NCBI GenBank assembly: GCA_035629175.1
Contig: DASPIL010000104.1
Coordinates: 1 to 45,371, forward strand
Length of the DNA stretch: 45,371 nt
Direction of reading: 5' to 3'
DNA from: Verrucomicrobiia bacterium
Lineage (GTDB): Bacteria; Verrucomicrobiota; Verrucomicrobiia; Limisphaerales; DASXHY01
Position numbers and translations under genes: made by a program. Positions 17,220-24,834 of the stretch are shown here, one piece after another (the stretch's first letter is position 1; each line of letters opens with the position of its first letter). A model generated the notes under the pieces. That model made no database searches and was not told the origin of the DNA. It worked only from the letters and a program-made list of their open reading frames with translations.

Positions 17220-18008
17220 TCAACTGGATTTGGGAATCGCGGGCCGGCGCAAGACCACGAAAAGGGCTATTCCCGCCAGCAGGATACCAATGCTGATCAG
17301 ATGCGCGGGCGTTAATGGCCCGTAAAGATGCGCCTCCGTGTAATCGCCGCGGAAGGCCTCCACAATCGACCGCGTGATGGAGTAGCCGATCAGGTATGCC
17401 GCGAAGACCTGCCCGTCGAACCGTTTGCGCCGATACAACCACGCGAGGCCGAGATACAATCCAAGGCTCAGCAGTGAATCATACAGTTGCGATGGATGAA
17501 CGGCGGCGGCAACTCCGTTCAGCGGATGAGTCTCGTGGCCGGCAGGGTAACGCGCCGCCCAGGGAAGTGTGCAGACTTTGCCGTAACAGCAGCCATTCAG
17601 GAAACATCCGATCCGCCCGAAGATGTAGCCCAAGGCGATGCTTGGCGCGAGGGCATCGGCCATTTTCCAAAGGGGCAATTTCCGGAAGCGAACGTAAAGG
17701 ATGCATGCGAGCGAAGCTCCAATCAGGCCGCCGTAAAAAACGAGGCCGCCGTGATGCACCATGAAAATTTCCCAGACGGGTTCGTCCGCAAACTTCTCCT
17801 TCCAATAGCTGACGACATGCAACGTGCGGGCGCCGACGATCGTGCCGATGATAATCCAGGGGCCGATATCCAGCACACGTTCGGGATTCAAGCCGTCGCG
17901 AATCCCTCGGCGGCTGGCAGTCCACAGGCCCAGGAGGAACGCGATGGCCATCATCACGCCGTACCAATGAACAGAAAACGACCCGATCTGGAATGCAACT
18001 GGATCCAC
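17220..18008 (-). CDS. lgt: Prolipoprotein diacylglyceryl transferase Lgt
   Basis: This 262-aa inner-membrane enzyme transfers diacylglycerol from phosphatidylglycerol to the lipobox cysteine of prolipoproteins. About seven helices are visible with the signature HHGGLVFYGGLIGA and the highly conserved GRIGCFLNGCCYG, followed by HPSQLYDS and a late FRGDYTE segment. The start is a GTG at 18008; a TAGATT -10 box ends 6 nt upstream of it, so the mRNA may be leaderless. It is the first gene before miaA. Confidence 0.95.
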   Translation of the reverse strand: MDPVAFQIGSFSVHWYGVMMAIAFLLGLWTASRRGIRDGLNPERVLDIGPWIIIGTIVGARTLHVVSYWKEKFADEPVWEIFMVHHGGLVFYGGLIGASLACILYVRFRKLPLWKMADALAPSIALGYIFGRIGCFLNGCCYGKVCTLPWAARYPAGHETHPLNGVAAAVHPSQLYDSLLSLGLYLGLAWLYRRKRFDGQVFAAYLIGYSITRSIVEAFRGDYTEAHLYGPLTPAHLISIGILLAGIALFVVLRRPAIPKSS

Positions 18009-18020
18009 GGCGGCAATCTA
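18009..18020 (-). promoter_or_regulatory. Leaderless-type -10 element of lgt
   Basis: On the minus strand TAGATT (18015-18020) within CCTAGATTGCCGC is followed by 6 nt and the GTG start. No good -35 box is seen at 16-18 nt. The same CCTAGATTGCCGC string precedes the sigma factor gene (20236-20248). Confidence 0.5.
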
Positions 18021-18088
18021 GGGGCAAACGTCCGCAGTTGAGAAGAAAATTGCGGGTAGGTTCAATCCGCAATGCCCGCACCTGAGCA

Positions 18089-19081
18089 TCACGGAATCGG
18101 CGGAGGAGGCGGAGCTGGCTCGAAACCGATGGGCAGCGGGGGCTGGATGGGCGCGACCTCCACCAGGCTGCGCCACTCTTCGCGTTCCTCGGCTGACATC
18201 AACTTCCAACGTTCCGCATTCTTCAGAAACGCCTGCCGCTCGGGAAGGCTCAGGCTGGCAAATTTCTGGAAGGAGCGGATGCACTCCGCCCGCTGCTGGG
18301 GTGTCAGCTTCTCATACGCGGCCAGCGTTTTTTCCATCTGCTGTTTCTCAGCGTCGGTGAGTTTGTCCAAGGCCCGCGCTTTTTCTTCAGGCTGCAATTC
18401 AAAGAAGGCGCTGAAGCTCGCCAGCATTTTCTGGCGCTGCGCCTCTGGCAGGACCCGCCATGTATCGAGGCCCGCTTCAAGGCGCGCCCTTCGCTCGGGT
18501 GACATCTGGTTCAACACGCGCCTCCGTTGCTCGCGCGTCGCGGATTGAAGCTGACTGAAGTAACGCGCGGTCGTCTCGCTGTTCAGCAACTCCTCCTGGA
18601 ACGTCGGCGGCAGCAAGTCCCATTGTTCCAGACGGCGCTCAACCAGTTCCCGCTGCGGCAATGGAATCACCGCGAGCCGCGCCGCACGATTGGTTCTTGG
18701 CTCGCTCATCAATGGCAGCAGGTACCAGCGCAATTCTGTCGCCTGCAGCCGCAGCTCACGCTCTGCGGGTTTCAGGGATTCATACTCGCGAACCTTCGCC
18801 AGGATCTGCCGCCTGAGTTCCGGCGGCCGGTTGCTCAACGATTGGCGCCGCTCCGATACAGGCATCGCCAGCAAATCCCGAAATTGTTCGACGGGAGATT
18901 TGCCCGACCCGCCCTCGGTTCCCGCGATCCGCTTTAGCGATTCCACGGATCGAGTGACGCCGCCCTTATCCTGCGCTTCAACGGCAAACATCAGCACCAA
19001 CACGCTCAATGCTGCCACGATGCGTTGGGCACTGCGCCGGAGGCTGCCCTGCCCGTCCCGTGATATGCCGCGCGGGATCAT
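18089..19081 (-). CDS. DUF3106 exported/membrane-anchored protein
   Basis: This 330-aa protein has a hydrophobic N-terminal segment (about residues 20-36, possibly a signal peptide ending VEA), then an Arg/Glu/Gln-rich, all-helical body and a Pro-rich tail (PAPPPPPIP). The body contains recurring short units such as MSPERRARL, LQPEEKARAL, LTDAEKQQ, LTPQQRAECI, LSLPERQAFL and MSAEEREEW, as in DUF3106 and reminiscent of the LTxxQ repeats of Spy/CpxP periplasmic chaperones. Its ATG overlaps the stop of the putative anti-sigma gene (ATGA), so it is tightly tied to the upstream ECF sigma system. A role as envelope-stress sensor or effector is inference. Confidence 0.7.
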   Translation of the reverse strand: MIPRGISRDGQGSLRRSAQRIVAALSVLVLMFAVEAQDKGGVTRSVESLKRIAGTEGGSGKSPVEQFRDLLAMPVSERRQSLSNRPPELRRQILAKVREYESLKPAERELRLQATELRWYLLPLMSEPRTNRAARLAVIPLPQRELVERRLEQWDLLPPTFQEELLNSETTARYFSQLQSATREQRRRVLNQMSPERRARLEAGLDTWRVLPEAQRQKMLASFSAFFELQPEEKARALDKLTDAEKQQMEKTLAAYEKLTPQQRAECIRSFQKFASLSLPERQAFLKNAERWKLMSAEEREEWRSLVEVAPIQPPLPIGFEPAPPPPPIP

Positions 19082-19569
19082 TCAAACAACGCGAGCAATC
19101 GCTCATCGGGCTCGGGATTGGCGTTCAAGTGGCGAATGGCTTCAAAATCCTGCAACACCTCCGGGCTGGGCAGCGATACGACCCCCGAAACCGCCGTCAG
19201 GCTGCGGGCCATTTCGCGAGCCTGGACCTGTTGATGATGCGAGATGAGGCTGGCCGCTGCGAGCAAGGTAAGCACACCGCTGACAGCAAATGCAAGGCGA
19301 GGCAGGAGGCGGCGCCAGGACCAACTATTTGCGGATGTCGCGCGTGCGCGCATTTTCCCCTCGCGGTCAACGGCGTCGAGAACCCGCGCTGTAAAGTTGC
19401 TTGATAGCGGCGCGTTGGGAAGTCGCGAAAGACTTTCCGTCAATGCCAGTTCTGTATCAACCTCGGCAGCTGAATCACCATCTTCAACCGATGCGCGCCA
19501 GGCGGCCTCCTCGGCCGGGGTCAGGCGGCGGCGCCAGGCGAGTTCGCGCAATTGCTCCGGGTCGTTCAT
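19078..19569 (-). CDS. Putative anti-sigma factor, single-pass membrane protein
   Basis: This 163-aa protein has a cytoplasmic N-terminal helical part (about 1-95), one membrane helix (about 91-110; LAFAVSGVLTLLAAASLI) and a short periplasmic tail with a predicted helix ending DERLLALFE. It lacks the HxxxCxxC zinc motif of ZAS anti-sigma factors. The motif LPNAPLSSNFTARVLDAV before the membrane helix is one I associate with verrucomicrobial anti-sigma-like proteins. Position directly after an ECF sigma gene (39-nt gap) and ATGA coupling to the DUF3106 gene support the call. Confidence 0.65.
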   Translation of the reverse strand: MNDPEQLRELAWRRRLTPAEEAAWRASVEDGDSAAEVDTELALTESLSRLPNAPLSSNFTARVLDAVDREGKMRARATSANSWSWRRLLPRLAFAVSGVLTLLAAASLISHHQQVQAREMARSLTAVSGVVSLPSPEVLQDFEAIRHLNANPEPDERLLALFE

Positions 19570-19608
19570 GTTTTCTTTCCTTTCAAAAACCAGGATTTCG
19601 AAAAAGTT

Positions 19609-20232
19609 TCACGATTTTGGTTCTGTCCACACTCCGCTGCGAAGGTATGGCTTCAGCTTTTGCTTGAGCGCCTCGCGCCCGCGGTGAATCAGCGATTTGG
19701 TCGCCGAGACGGAGCATCCGAGCACGCTCGCAATCTCCTCGTAGCTCATGTCTTCCTGACGGCATAGCAGCACCGCGGTGCGCTGGGTTTCCGGCAACTC
19801 CGCCAGGGCTTCATCGATCTTCTGCTCCAGTTCGCCGTGCAACAACGATTCCGGCGGGACAAAGGCTTTCCTGTCCTCCACCTGGTGCAGAGGCTGGTCG
19901 TCGAGATTCGGATTCGGCGCGTCCAGCGATTCCGCGGGATGGCGGGATCGGCGGCGGATTTCGTTCAGGCAAAGGTTGCGTGCGATCGTGAAAATCCAGG
20001 TCGAAAACTTGGCTGAGATGCGGTAGCGATCCGCGGATTTGTAAACCTGCAGGAAAACATTCTGAGCCAGGTCTTCCGCCTCGGTGGGATCGCGCAGAAT
20101 GCGGTAGATCAGGTTGGTGATGGGTTGCTGGTATTTCTCGACAAGCCGGGTGAAAGCGTCCCGATCGCCCTGCTTCACGCGAAGCATCAGGGCGGCATCG
20201 GGATCAAGCTCGTCGGGCATGCGCTCAGTCAA
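19609..20232 (-). CDS. ECF RNA polymerase sigma factor (sigma-70 family)
   Basis: This 207-aa sigma factor has region 2 (about 25-95: FTRLVEKYQQPITNLIYRIL, DAEDLAQ-type motif TEAEDLAQNVFLQVYKS, then FSTWIFTIARNLCLNEIRRR) and region 4 (about 145-195: LPETQRTAVLL, MSYEEIASVLGCSVSATKSL). An acidic linker separates the two. The frame opens with TTG at 20232, and an ATG (MPDELDP) lies at 20220; a TAGATT box 8 nt upstream of the TTG makes either start possible. It heads the operon with the putative anti-sigma and DUF3106 genes. Confidence 0.92.
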   Translation of the reverse strand: MTERMPDELDPDAALMLRVKQGDRDAFTRLVEKYQQPITNLIYRILRDPTEAEDLAQNVFLQVYKSADRYRISAKFSTWIFTIARNLCLNEIRRRSRHPAESLDAPNPNLDDQPLHQVEDRKAFVPPESLLHGELEQKIDEALAELPETQRTAVLLCRQEDMSYEEIASVLGCSVSATKSLIHRGREALKQKLKPYLRSGVWTEPKS

Positions 20233-20269
20233 ACCGCGGCAATCTAGGCGAACACCGAACAGGCAACAA
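20233..20269 (-). promoter_or_regulatory. Promoter of the ECF sigma operon
   Basis: On the minus strand TTGTTG (20264-20269), a 17-nt spacer and TAGATT (20241-20246), 8 nt before the TTG and 20 nt before the ATG of the sigma gene. It resembles a housekeeping promoter, so I see no clear evidence for autoregulation by the ECF factor. Confidence 0.5.
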
Positions 20270-20370
20270 GGTTGCGAAGAAACCGTCGAAGACCGCGGCG
20301 TTTACGCCGGTTCAGCACAGGGACTGAAAGACGCGGGGGCAAGTTCCACGACTATGGCGAGTTTAACGGT

Positions 20371-20390
20371 GAAGCAGGCTGAAGCTGCGG
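20371..20390. repeat. Diverged REP-like palindrome
   Basis: TGAAGCAGGCTGAAGCTGCG is a degraded relative of the palindrome at 13081-13100 (same TGAAGCAG opening, TGAA loop and GCTGCG closing). A second small hairpin, CGGCG-TTTA-CGCCG, sits nearby at 20296-20309. Both lie in the gap between the sigma gene and glnD. Confidence 0.4.
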
Positions 20391-20444
20391 TCCACGCCGC
20401 TTTTCCCTTTGCGCATTTGCAGCTTTCTACCAGATTCAAGGCCC

Positions 20445-23237
20445 ATGCAGTCCCTGAAGGAAAAGATAGAGGCCAACGCTTTGGCCAAATTGCAGTTGCC
20501 AGCCGGCCGAATGCCAGCGCAGGAACTGGCCCGTTACAAGACCTTCCTCAAGGTTGAATCGCATCGCCTCAAACTTCACCATCGCTCCGGACGCACGGGC
20601 CGGGAGGTGTGCGAGGCCCGCGCCTTCATGCTCGATGTGCTGCTGCGTTATCTCTGGCAATCCGCCAAAAACAGCCTCTCACCGCAGGCGCAGAAAGAAT
20701 TTCCCGCCCTGGCATTGGTCGGCATCGGCGGATACGGCCGCGCCGAACTGAATCCGTTCAGCGACATTGATTTCATGTTCCTCCACGACGGCCAGGTCGT
20801 GGCCGCAGGAAAACCGCTGCCGCACCTTTCGAAGCTGATCGACGGCATTCTCTACCCGCTTTGGGATCTTGGGATGAAGGTCGGCCATTCCGTGAGGAGC
20901 GTTGACGATTGCGTCAAGGTCGCCAACACCGACATGCAATCAAAAACCTCGATGATCGAGGCGCGACTGATCGTGGGCGACGAGAATCTTTTCCGCAAAT
21001 TCCAAAAGGCGCTGGTGGCGAAATGCGTCGAAGGGCACGAGGACGAATACATTGCCGCGCGGCTTGAGGACCAGGCGACGCGCCGCGCAAAGTTCGGCAA
21101 CTCGGCCTCGATGCAGGAGCCGAACGTGAAGAATGGGTGTGGCGGGCTTCGCGATTTTCAAAACCTGCTGTGGATGACGTTCTTCAAGCATCGCACCCGC
21201 TCCCTCAAGGATCTTCAGGAACTGGAATTCGTCAGCCCTGGCGAGCGCAAACAGCTGGAGTCTGCCTATGATTTCCTCCTGCGCATACGGTCAGAGATGC
21301 ATTATCACACGGCGCGCGCGACCGATGTTTTGAGCAAGGCGCTGCAGCCCGCGATCGCCCACAATCTCGGCTACACCGACCGTTCGCCCAGCCGGCGCAT
21401 CGAAAAATTTATGCGCGATGTATACTCGCATTCGCGAAACATTTACCTGATCACGCGCACTCTCGAACAGCGAATGGCGCTGGTGCCCAAGCAAAAAGGG
21501 CGGATTCCGGGGCTGTCGCGCCTGACGGCATTGATTCCCCAGCGCAAAAAAACCGCTCCGCCTGAACCGGTCGACGGCTTCAGGTTTGTGAATGGCGAAA
21601 TCCACGCCGTTTCGAATCGCGTGTTCCGCGATCAGCCGCGCCGGCTCATGCGCGTGTTTCTCTATGCGCAACAGCGCGGCCTGACGCTGCACCCCGACCT
21701 TGCTCAATTGATCCGCAATCAGCGTTCCCTGGCGAATCGCGAGTTCCTGAACGATGAGCATGTGCGCGAGACATTCCTCGAGATCCTGAACCAGCGCGGA
21801 AACGTAGCGCCCATTCTCCGCGCCATGCACGAGGTGGGCCTTCTCGGCAAATACATTCCTGACTTCGGCAAGCTGACGTGCCTCGTGCAGCATGAGTTTT
21901 ATCATCAATACACCGCCGACGAACACACGCTGATGTGCCTGGAGCAGGCGGACCGGATCTGGGATGCGCACCAGCCGCCGGCCAGCGCCTATTCACCCTT
22001 GTTCCAGAAGCTCGAACGACCGTTCCTGCTGTACCTGGCCCTGCTCCTTCACGACACTGGCAAGCCCAAGGGGCACGGAAATCACTCGCACGAGAGCGGA
22101 CGCATCGCGTTGCGCGTTGCGCGGCGACTCAAGCTGGACGGCTCTGCCACGCACACACTGCGGCTCGTCATCGAACATCACCTGCTGATGGCCATCACGT
22201 CTCAACGACGAGATCTGGATGACCCGATGGAGATCCAGAAATTTGCGAAGGAAATCCAGACGCAGGAAAACCTCTCGCTGCTGACCATCCTGACCTTTGC
22301 TGATTCAATGGCCACCAGCGACAAGCTTTGGAATGGCTTCAAGGACTCGCTGTTGTGGTCGCTCTATAACCGTGCTGCGATGCTTCTGGCGGGCGCGACG
22401 GAATTCCTGCGGGCCGAAGAGAAGCAGCGCGAACTCTTGATGGCAGAGGTGGAACGCATGATGGACGGGCATCTCAGCCCTGACGAGCTGGAGGCACATT
22501 TTGTGGCGCTGCCCACGCGCTACTTCCAGATTCACACTGCGCGTGAAATTTTCGACGACCTCATCATTGCCCATCGATTCATGCGACTGCAGATCGCGGA
22601 GGAGGACACGCCGCTGGCGCCCGTGGTCAGCTGGCACAACGAACCCGACCGCGGCTACAGCGCGGTGAAGATCTGCACATGGGATCGCGCCGGGTTGTTC
22701 AGCAAAATCGCAGGATCATTCAGCGCGGCTGGAATGAACATCCTGAGCGCCCAGATTTTCACGCGGGCAGACGGGATCGTCCTCGACACATTCTTTGCGA
22801 TCGATGCCAAGACAGGAAACCTGGCCAGCCGCGAGCAGCGTGAGGAATTTGAGAAGCGGCTGAATCGCGTGCTGATGGAAGGCGAGGCCGAATTGCCGGC
22901 CTTGATCGCTCGACAAAAAAACGTGCGGCCCGTTTACCAGGCCTACACAGGAGAACGCATTCCCACGGAAATCCGGTTCGACAACGAGTCATCCGCTCAT
23001 CGGACGATGATTGAAATTGAAACGGAGGACCGCGTCGGGCTGTTGTATGGGATTTCGCACGCTCTCAGCGAAGTGAATCTCGACATTTCAGCGGCGAAGA
23101 TCCTGACCGAAAAAGGCGCAGCGATTGACACGTTCTACGTGCGCGAGCTGGATGGGGGCAAGGTGATGGGCGAAGCGCGGCAGAAAACGATCCAGCAAAC
23201 GCTGCGCAACGCGATCGACGCGCTGGACGCAAAATAA
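20445..23237 (+). CDS. glnD: Bifunctional PII uridylyltransferase/uridylyl-removing enzyme-like GlnD
   Basis: This 930-aa GlnD-type nitrogen sensor uridylylates PII at low glutamine and removes UMP at high glutamine. Domains in order: nucleotidyltransferase with GIGGYGRAELNPFSDID (93-109), a GlnD helical part, an HD phosphohydrolase domain (about 480-620; HEFYHQYTADEHTL at 483, LLLHDTGKPKG at 534, IEHHLLM) and two ACT domains (about 740-815 and 855-925) that bind glutamine. The ATG at 20445 is chosen over an upstream TTG at 20409. No glnB, glnK, amtB or glnA gene is nearby. It converges with the superoxide dismutase gene at a shared hairpin. Confidence 0.92.
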   Translation: MQSLKEKIEANALAKLQLPAGRMPAQELARYKTFLKVESHRLKLHHRSGRTGREVCEARAFMLDVLLRYLWQSAKNSLSPQAQKEFPALALVGIGGYGRAELNPFSDIDFMFLHDGQVVAAGKPLPHLSKLIDGILYPLWDLGMKVGHSVRSVDDCVKVANTDMQSKTSMIEARLIVGDENLFRKFQKALVAKCVEGHEDEYIAARLEDQATRRAKFGNSASMQEPNVKNGCGGLRDFQNLLWMTFFKHRTRSLKDLQELEFVSPGERKQLESAYDFLLRIRSEMHYHTARATDVLSKALQPAIAHNLGYTDRSPSRRIEKFMRDVYSHSRNIYLITRTLEQRMALVPKQKGRIPGLSRLTALIPQRKKTAPPEPVDGFRFVNGEIHAVSNRVFRDQPRRLMRVFLYAQQRGLTLHPDLAQLIRNQRSLANREFLNDEHVRETFLEILNQRGNVAPILRAMHEVGLLGKYIPDFGKLTCLVQHEFYHQYTADEHTLMCLEQADRIWDAHQPPASAYSPLFQKLERPFLLYLALLLHDTGKPKGHGNHSHESGRIALRVARRLKLDGSATHTLRLVIEHHLLMAITSQRRDLDDPMEIQKFAKEIQTQENLSLLTILTFADSMATSDKLWNGFKDSLLWSLYNRAAMLLAGATEFLRAEEKQRELLMAEVERMMDGHLSPDELEAHFVALPTRYFQIHTAREIFDDLIIAHRFMRLQIAEEDTPLAPVVSWHNEPDRGYSAVKICTWDRAGLFSKIAGSFSAAGMNILSAQIFTRADGIVLDTFFAIDAKTGNLASREQREEFEKRLNRVLMEGEAELPALIARQKNVRPVYQAYTGERIPTEIRFDNESSAHRTMIEIETEDRVGLLYGISHALSEVNLDISAAKILTEKGAAIDTFYVRELDGGKVMGEARQKTIQQTLRNAIDALDAK

Positions 23238-23240
23238 AAC

Positions 23241-23272
23241 CACGGGCACGCCGCTCGAGCAGCGTGCCCGTG
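23241..23272. terminator. Hairpin terminator between glnD and superoxide dismutase gene
   Basis: Arms CACGGGCACGC (23241-23251) and GCGTGCCCGTG (23262-23272) form a perfect 11-bp stem around a 10-nt loop. Read on the minus strand, the stem is followed by GTTTTATTTT, which makes a good intrinsic terminator for the superoxide dismutase gene. On the plus strand the downstream sequence is not T-rich, so termination of glnD is less certain. Confidence 0.75.
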
Positions 23273-23287
23273 ATGAACTCCAACGGA

Positions 23288-23917
23288 TCAGCGGCTCGCT
23301 GATTCGTAATTCTTGGAAACTTCGTTCCAGTTCACGACGTTCCAGAAAGCCTTCAGGTAATCCGCGCGCTTGTTCTGGTATTTCAGGTAATAGGCGTGCT
23401 CCCAGACGTCAACGCCGAGAACAGGCGTGCCTTCCGCACCTGCGACGGACTTGCCCATCAGCGGATTGTCCTGGTTCGCGGTCGAAACGATTTCCAGCTT
23501 GCCGCCGTTGGCAACGAGCCATGCCCAGCCGCTGCCGAACCGGCCAACGCCAGCCGCTTCAAACTTGGTTTTGAATTCTTCAAAGCTGCCGAAGGTTGAG
23601 TTGATCGCTTCCGCGAGCTTGCCTGACGGCGCGCCGCCCGCGCCGCCGGATAGAATGCGCCAGAAGAAGGTGTGATTCCAATGACCCCCGCCGTTGTTGC
23701 GCACGGGTCCCTTGATGGCGTCGGGAACCGAGGAAATTTCCTTCATCAGCGCATCGATCGATTTCGCCTCGAGCGCGGCGTTGCCCGCAATGGCCTTGTT
23801 GAGGTTGTCGACGTATGCCTTGTGATGGCGATCGTGGTGGATCTCCATGGTCTGCGCGTCAATGTGCGGTTCGAGCGCGTTGTTCGGATACGGAAGCGGA
23901 GCCAATTCGTGTGCCAT
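23288..23917 (-). CDS. Superoxide dismutase (Fe/Mn family, Mn-like)
   Basis: This 209-aa cytoplasmic enzyme converts superoxide to oxygen and hydrogen peroxide. Metal ligands are visible: His27 in [13 protein letters not shown], His82 in [10 protein letters not shown], and the Asp and His of [15 protein letters not shown]. The second-sphere Gln in [11 protein letters not shown] is the position typical of Mn-type enzymes, where Fe types usually carry Gln earlier in the chain, so I lean to Mn; cambialistic use cannot be excluded. It has its own promoter about 57 nt upstream and a strong intrinsic terminator. Confidence 0.93.
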   Translation of the reverse strand: MAHELAPLPYPNNALEPHIDAQTMEIHHDRHHKAYVDNLNKAIAGNAALEAKSIDALMKEISSVPDAIKGPVRNNGGGHWNHTFFWRILSGGAGGAPSGKLAEAINSTFGSFEEFKTKFEAAGVGRFGSGWAWLVANGGKLEIVSTANQDNPLMGKSVAGAEGTPVLGVDVWEHAYYLKYQNKRADYLKAFWNVVNWNEVSKNYESASR

Positions 23918-23980
23918 AGTATTCCTGTCTTATTTTCGAAGCGACGATTCGCCTCGTTTCATTCTTGGGTAACGGGCGGA

Positions 23981-24008
23981 AACCTAGCCAACAACGTCCA
24001 AGAGTCAA
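23981..24008 (-). promoter_or_regulatory. Promoter of the superoxide dismutase gene
   Basis: On the minus strand TTGACT (24003-24008), a 16-nt spacer and TAGGTT (23981-23986). It predicts a conventional leader of about 57 nt, in contrast to the leaderless promoters elsewhere in the window. Confidence 0.6.
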
Positions 24009-24111
24009 GCCGCGCTGAAGAAAGGAACGTGTCAGAACGCAGGCGCGGAGCAAGGCGACGCAGGCGGGAAATTCTGCGATCCCGAAAACTTCGAGGTTGC
24101 TCGAGGTGCAG

Positions 24112-24705
24112 CTATTTCCCTGAAGGCGTGGGCGAACTGGCGGGATGCGAACTCAACTGCTTCATGCCATCGCGCACGTACAGCAAGCCTGAAAGACCCG
24201 TGCAGAACGCCGCGGCGTAGGTCCAGACGCGAAACCAAATTGCGCCCGCGGCCGCGTCCCATTTCAGCAACAGCCAGGCAATGCAGATGATTTGCAAAAC
24301 CGTTGCCACCTTGCCCGTGATGCGAGGGCGCACAGTGACTTTGCCGACTGTCATTTGAATGACTGCCAGCCCGACCAGCAGGAGCAGGTCGCGGCCAATG
24401 ATGATTCCAGTCAACCACATCGGGATTGCTCCCAAATGCGGCTTGTCGATGCTCAGGAGAATGATGCCCGAAACGAGCAACAGCTTGTCTGCAAGTGGAT
24501 CCAGCATGGCGCCCAGCTCGCTCTTCTGGTTGTACCGCCGCGCGATGTAGCCATCGACACCATCACAAACGGCGGCGAGAGCAAAGGCCAGCACGGCAAA
24601 GAGCCGATGCAATTCCTCGCCCGTGTTCTGATAATACAACACCTCCACTACGAAGAATGGAATCAGCAGGATTCGAACGATGGTTACTTTATTGGCGGTT
24701 GTCAT
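24112..24705 (-). CDS. pgsA: CDP-diacylglycerol-glycerol-3-phosphate 3-phosphatidyltransferase-like PgsA
   Basis: This 197-aa membrane enzyme of the CDP-alcohol phosphatidyltransferase family makes phosphatidylglycerophosphate, the precursor of phosphatidylglycerol and cardiolipin. The family signature D-x2-D-G-x2-A-R-x8-G-x3-D-x3-D is complete at residues 48-73. The N terminus NKVTIVRILLIPFFV is typical of PgsA; the C terminus ends in a short hydrophilic tail. It is divergent from psd-pssA, so all three phospholipid genes share a 129-bp control region. Phosphatidylglycerol is also the lipid donor for Lgt. Confidence 0.88.
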   Translation of the reverse strand: MTTANKVTIVRILLIPFFVVEVLYYQNTGEELHRLFAVLAFALAAVCDGVDGYIARRYNQKSELGAMLDPLADKLLLVSGIILLSIDKPHLGAIPMWLTGIIIGRDLLLLVGLAVIQMTVGKVTVRPRITGKVATVLQIICIAWLLLKWDAAAGAIWFRVWTYAAAFCTGLSGLLYVRDGMKQLSSHPASSPTPSGK

Positions 24706-24800
24706 GCCGGGACGCGCAAAATCATGATGCGGGAAGGAGCAGGGTTCAACTCACAATTGACTGGCGGTACACCCCACACGCCGGCAGGGAACTTTGCGCT

Positions 24801-24834
24801 TTGACCCGCGGCCATCCCGCCTTACCTTGCACCG
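24801..24834 (+). promoter_or_regulatory. Leaderless-type promoter of psd
   Basis: TTGACC (24801-24806), a 16-nt spacer, TACCTT (24823-24828), then 6 nt to the psd ATG at 24835. The expected transcription start coincides with the start codon, and no Shine-Dalgarno sequence is present. Confidence 0.6.

Noticed and set aside
17215-17442. N-terminal extension of MiaA
   Set aside because: It would overlap lgt and lacks protein-like composition; the ATG at 17214 has GAGG upstream and gives the usual MiaA length.
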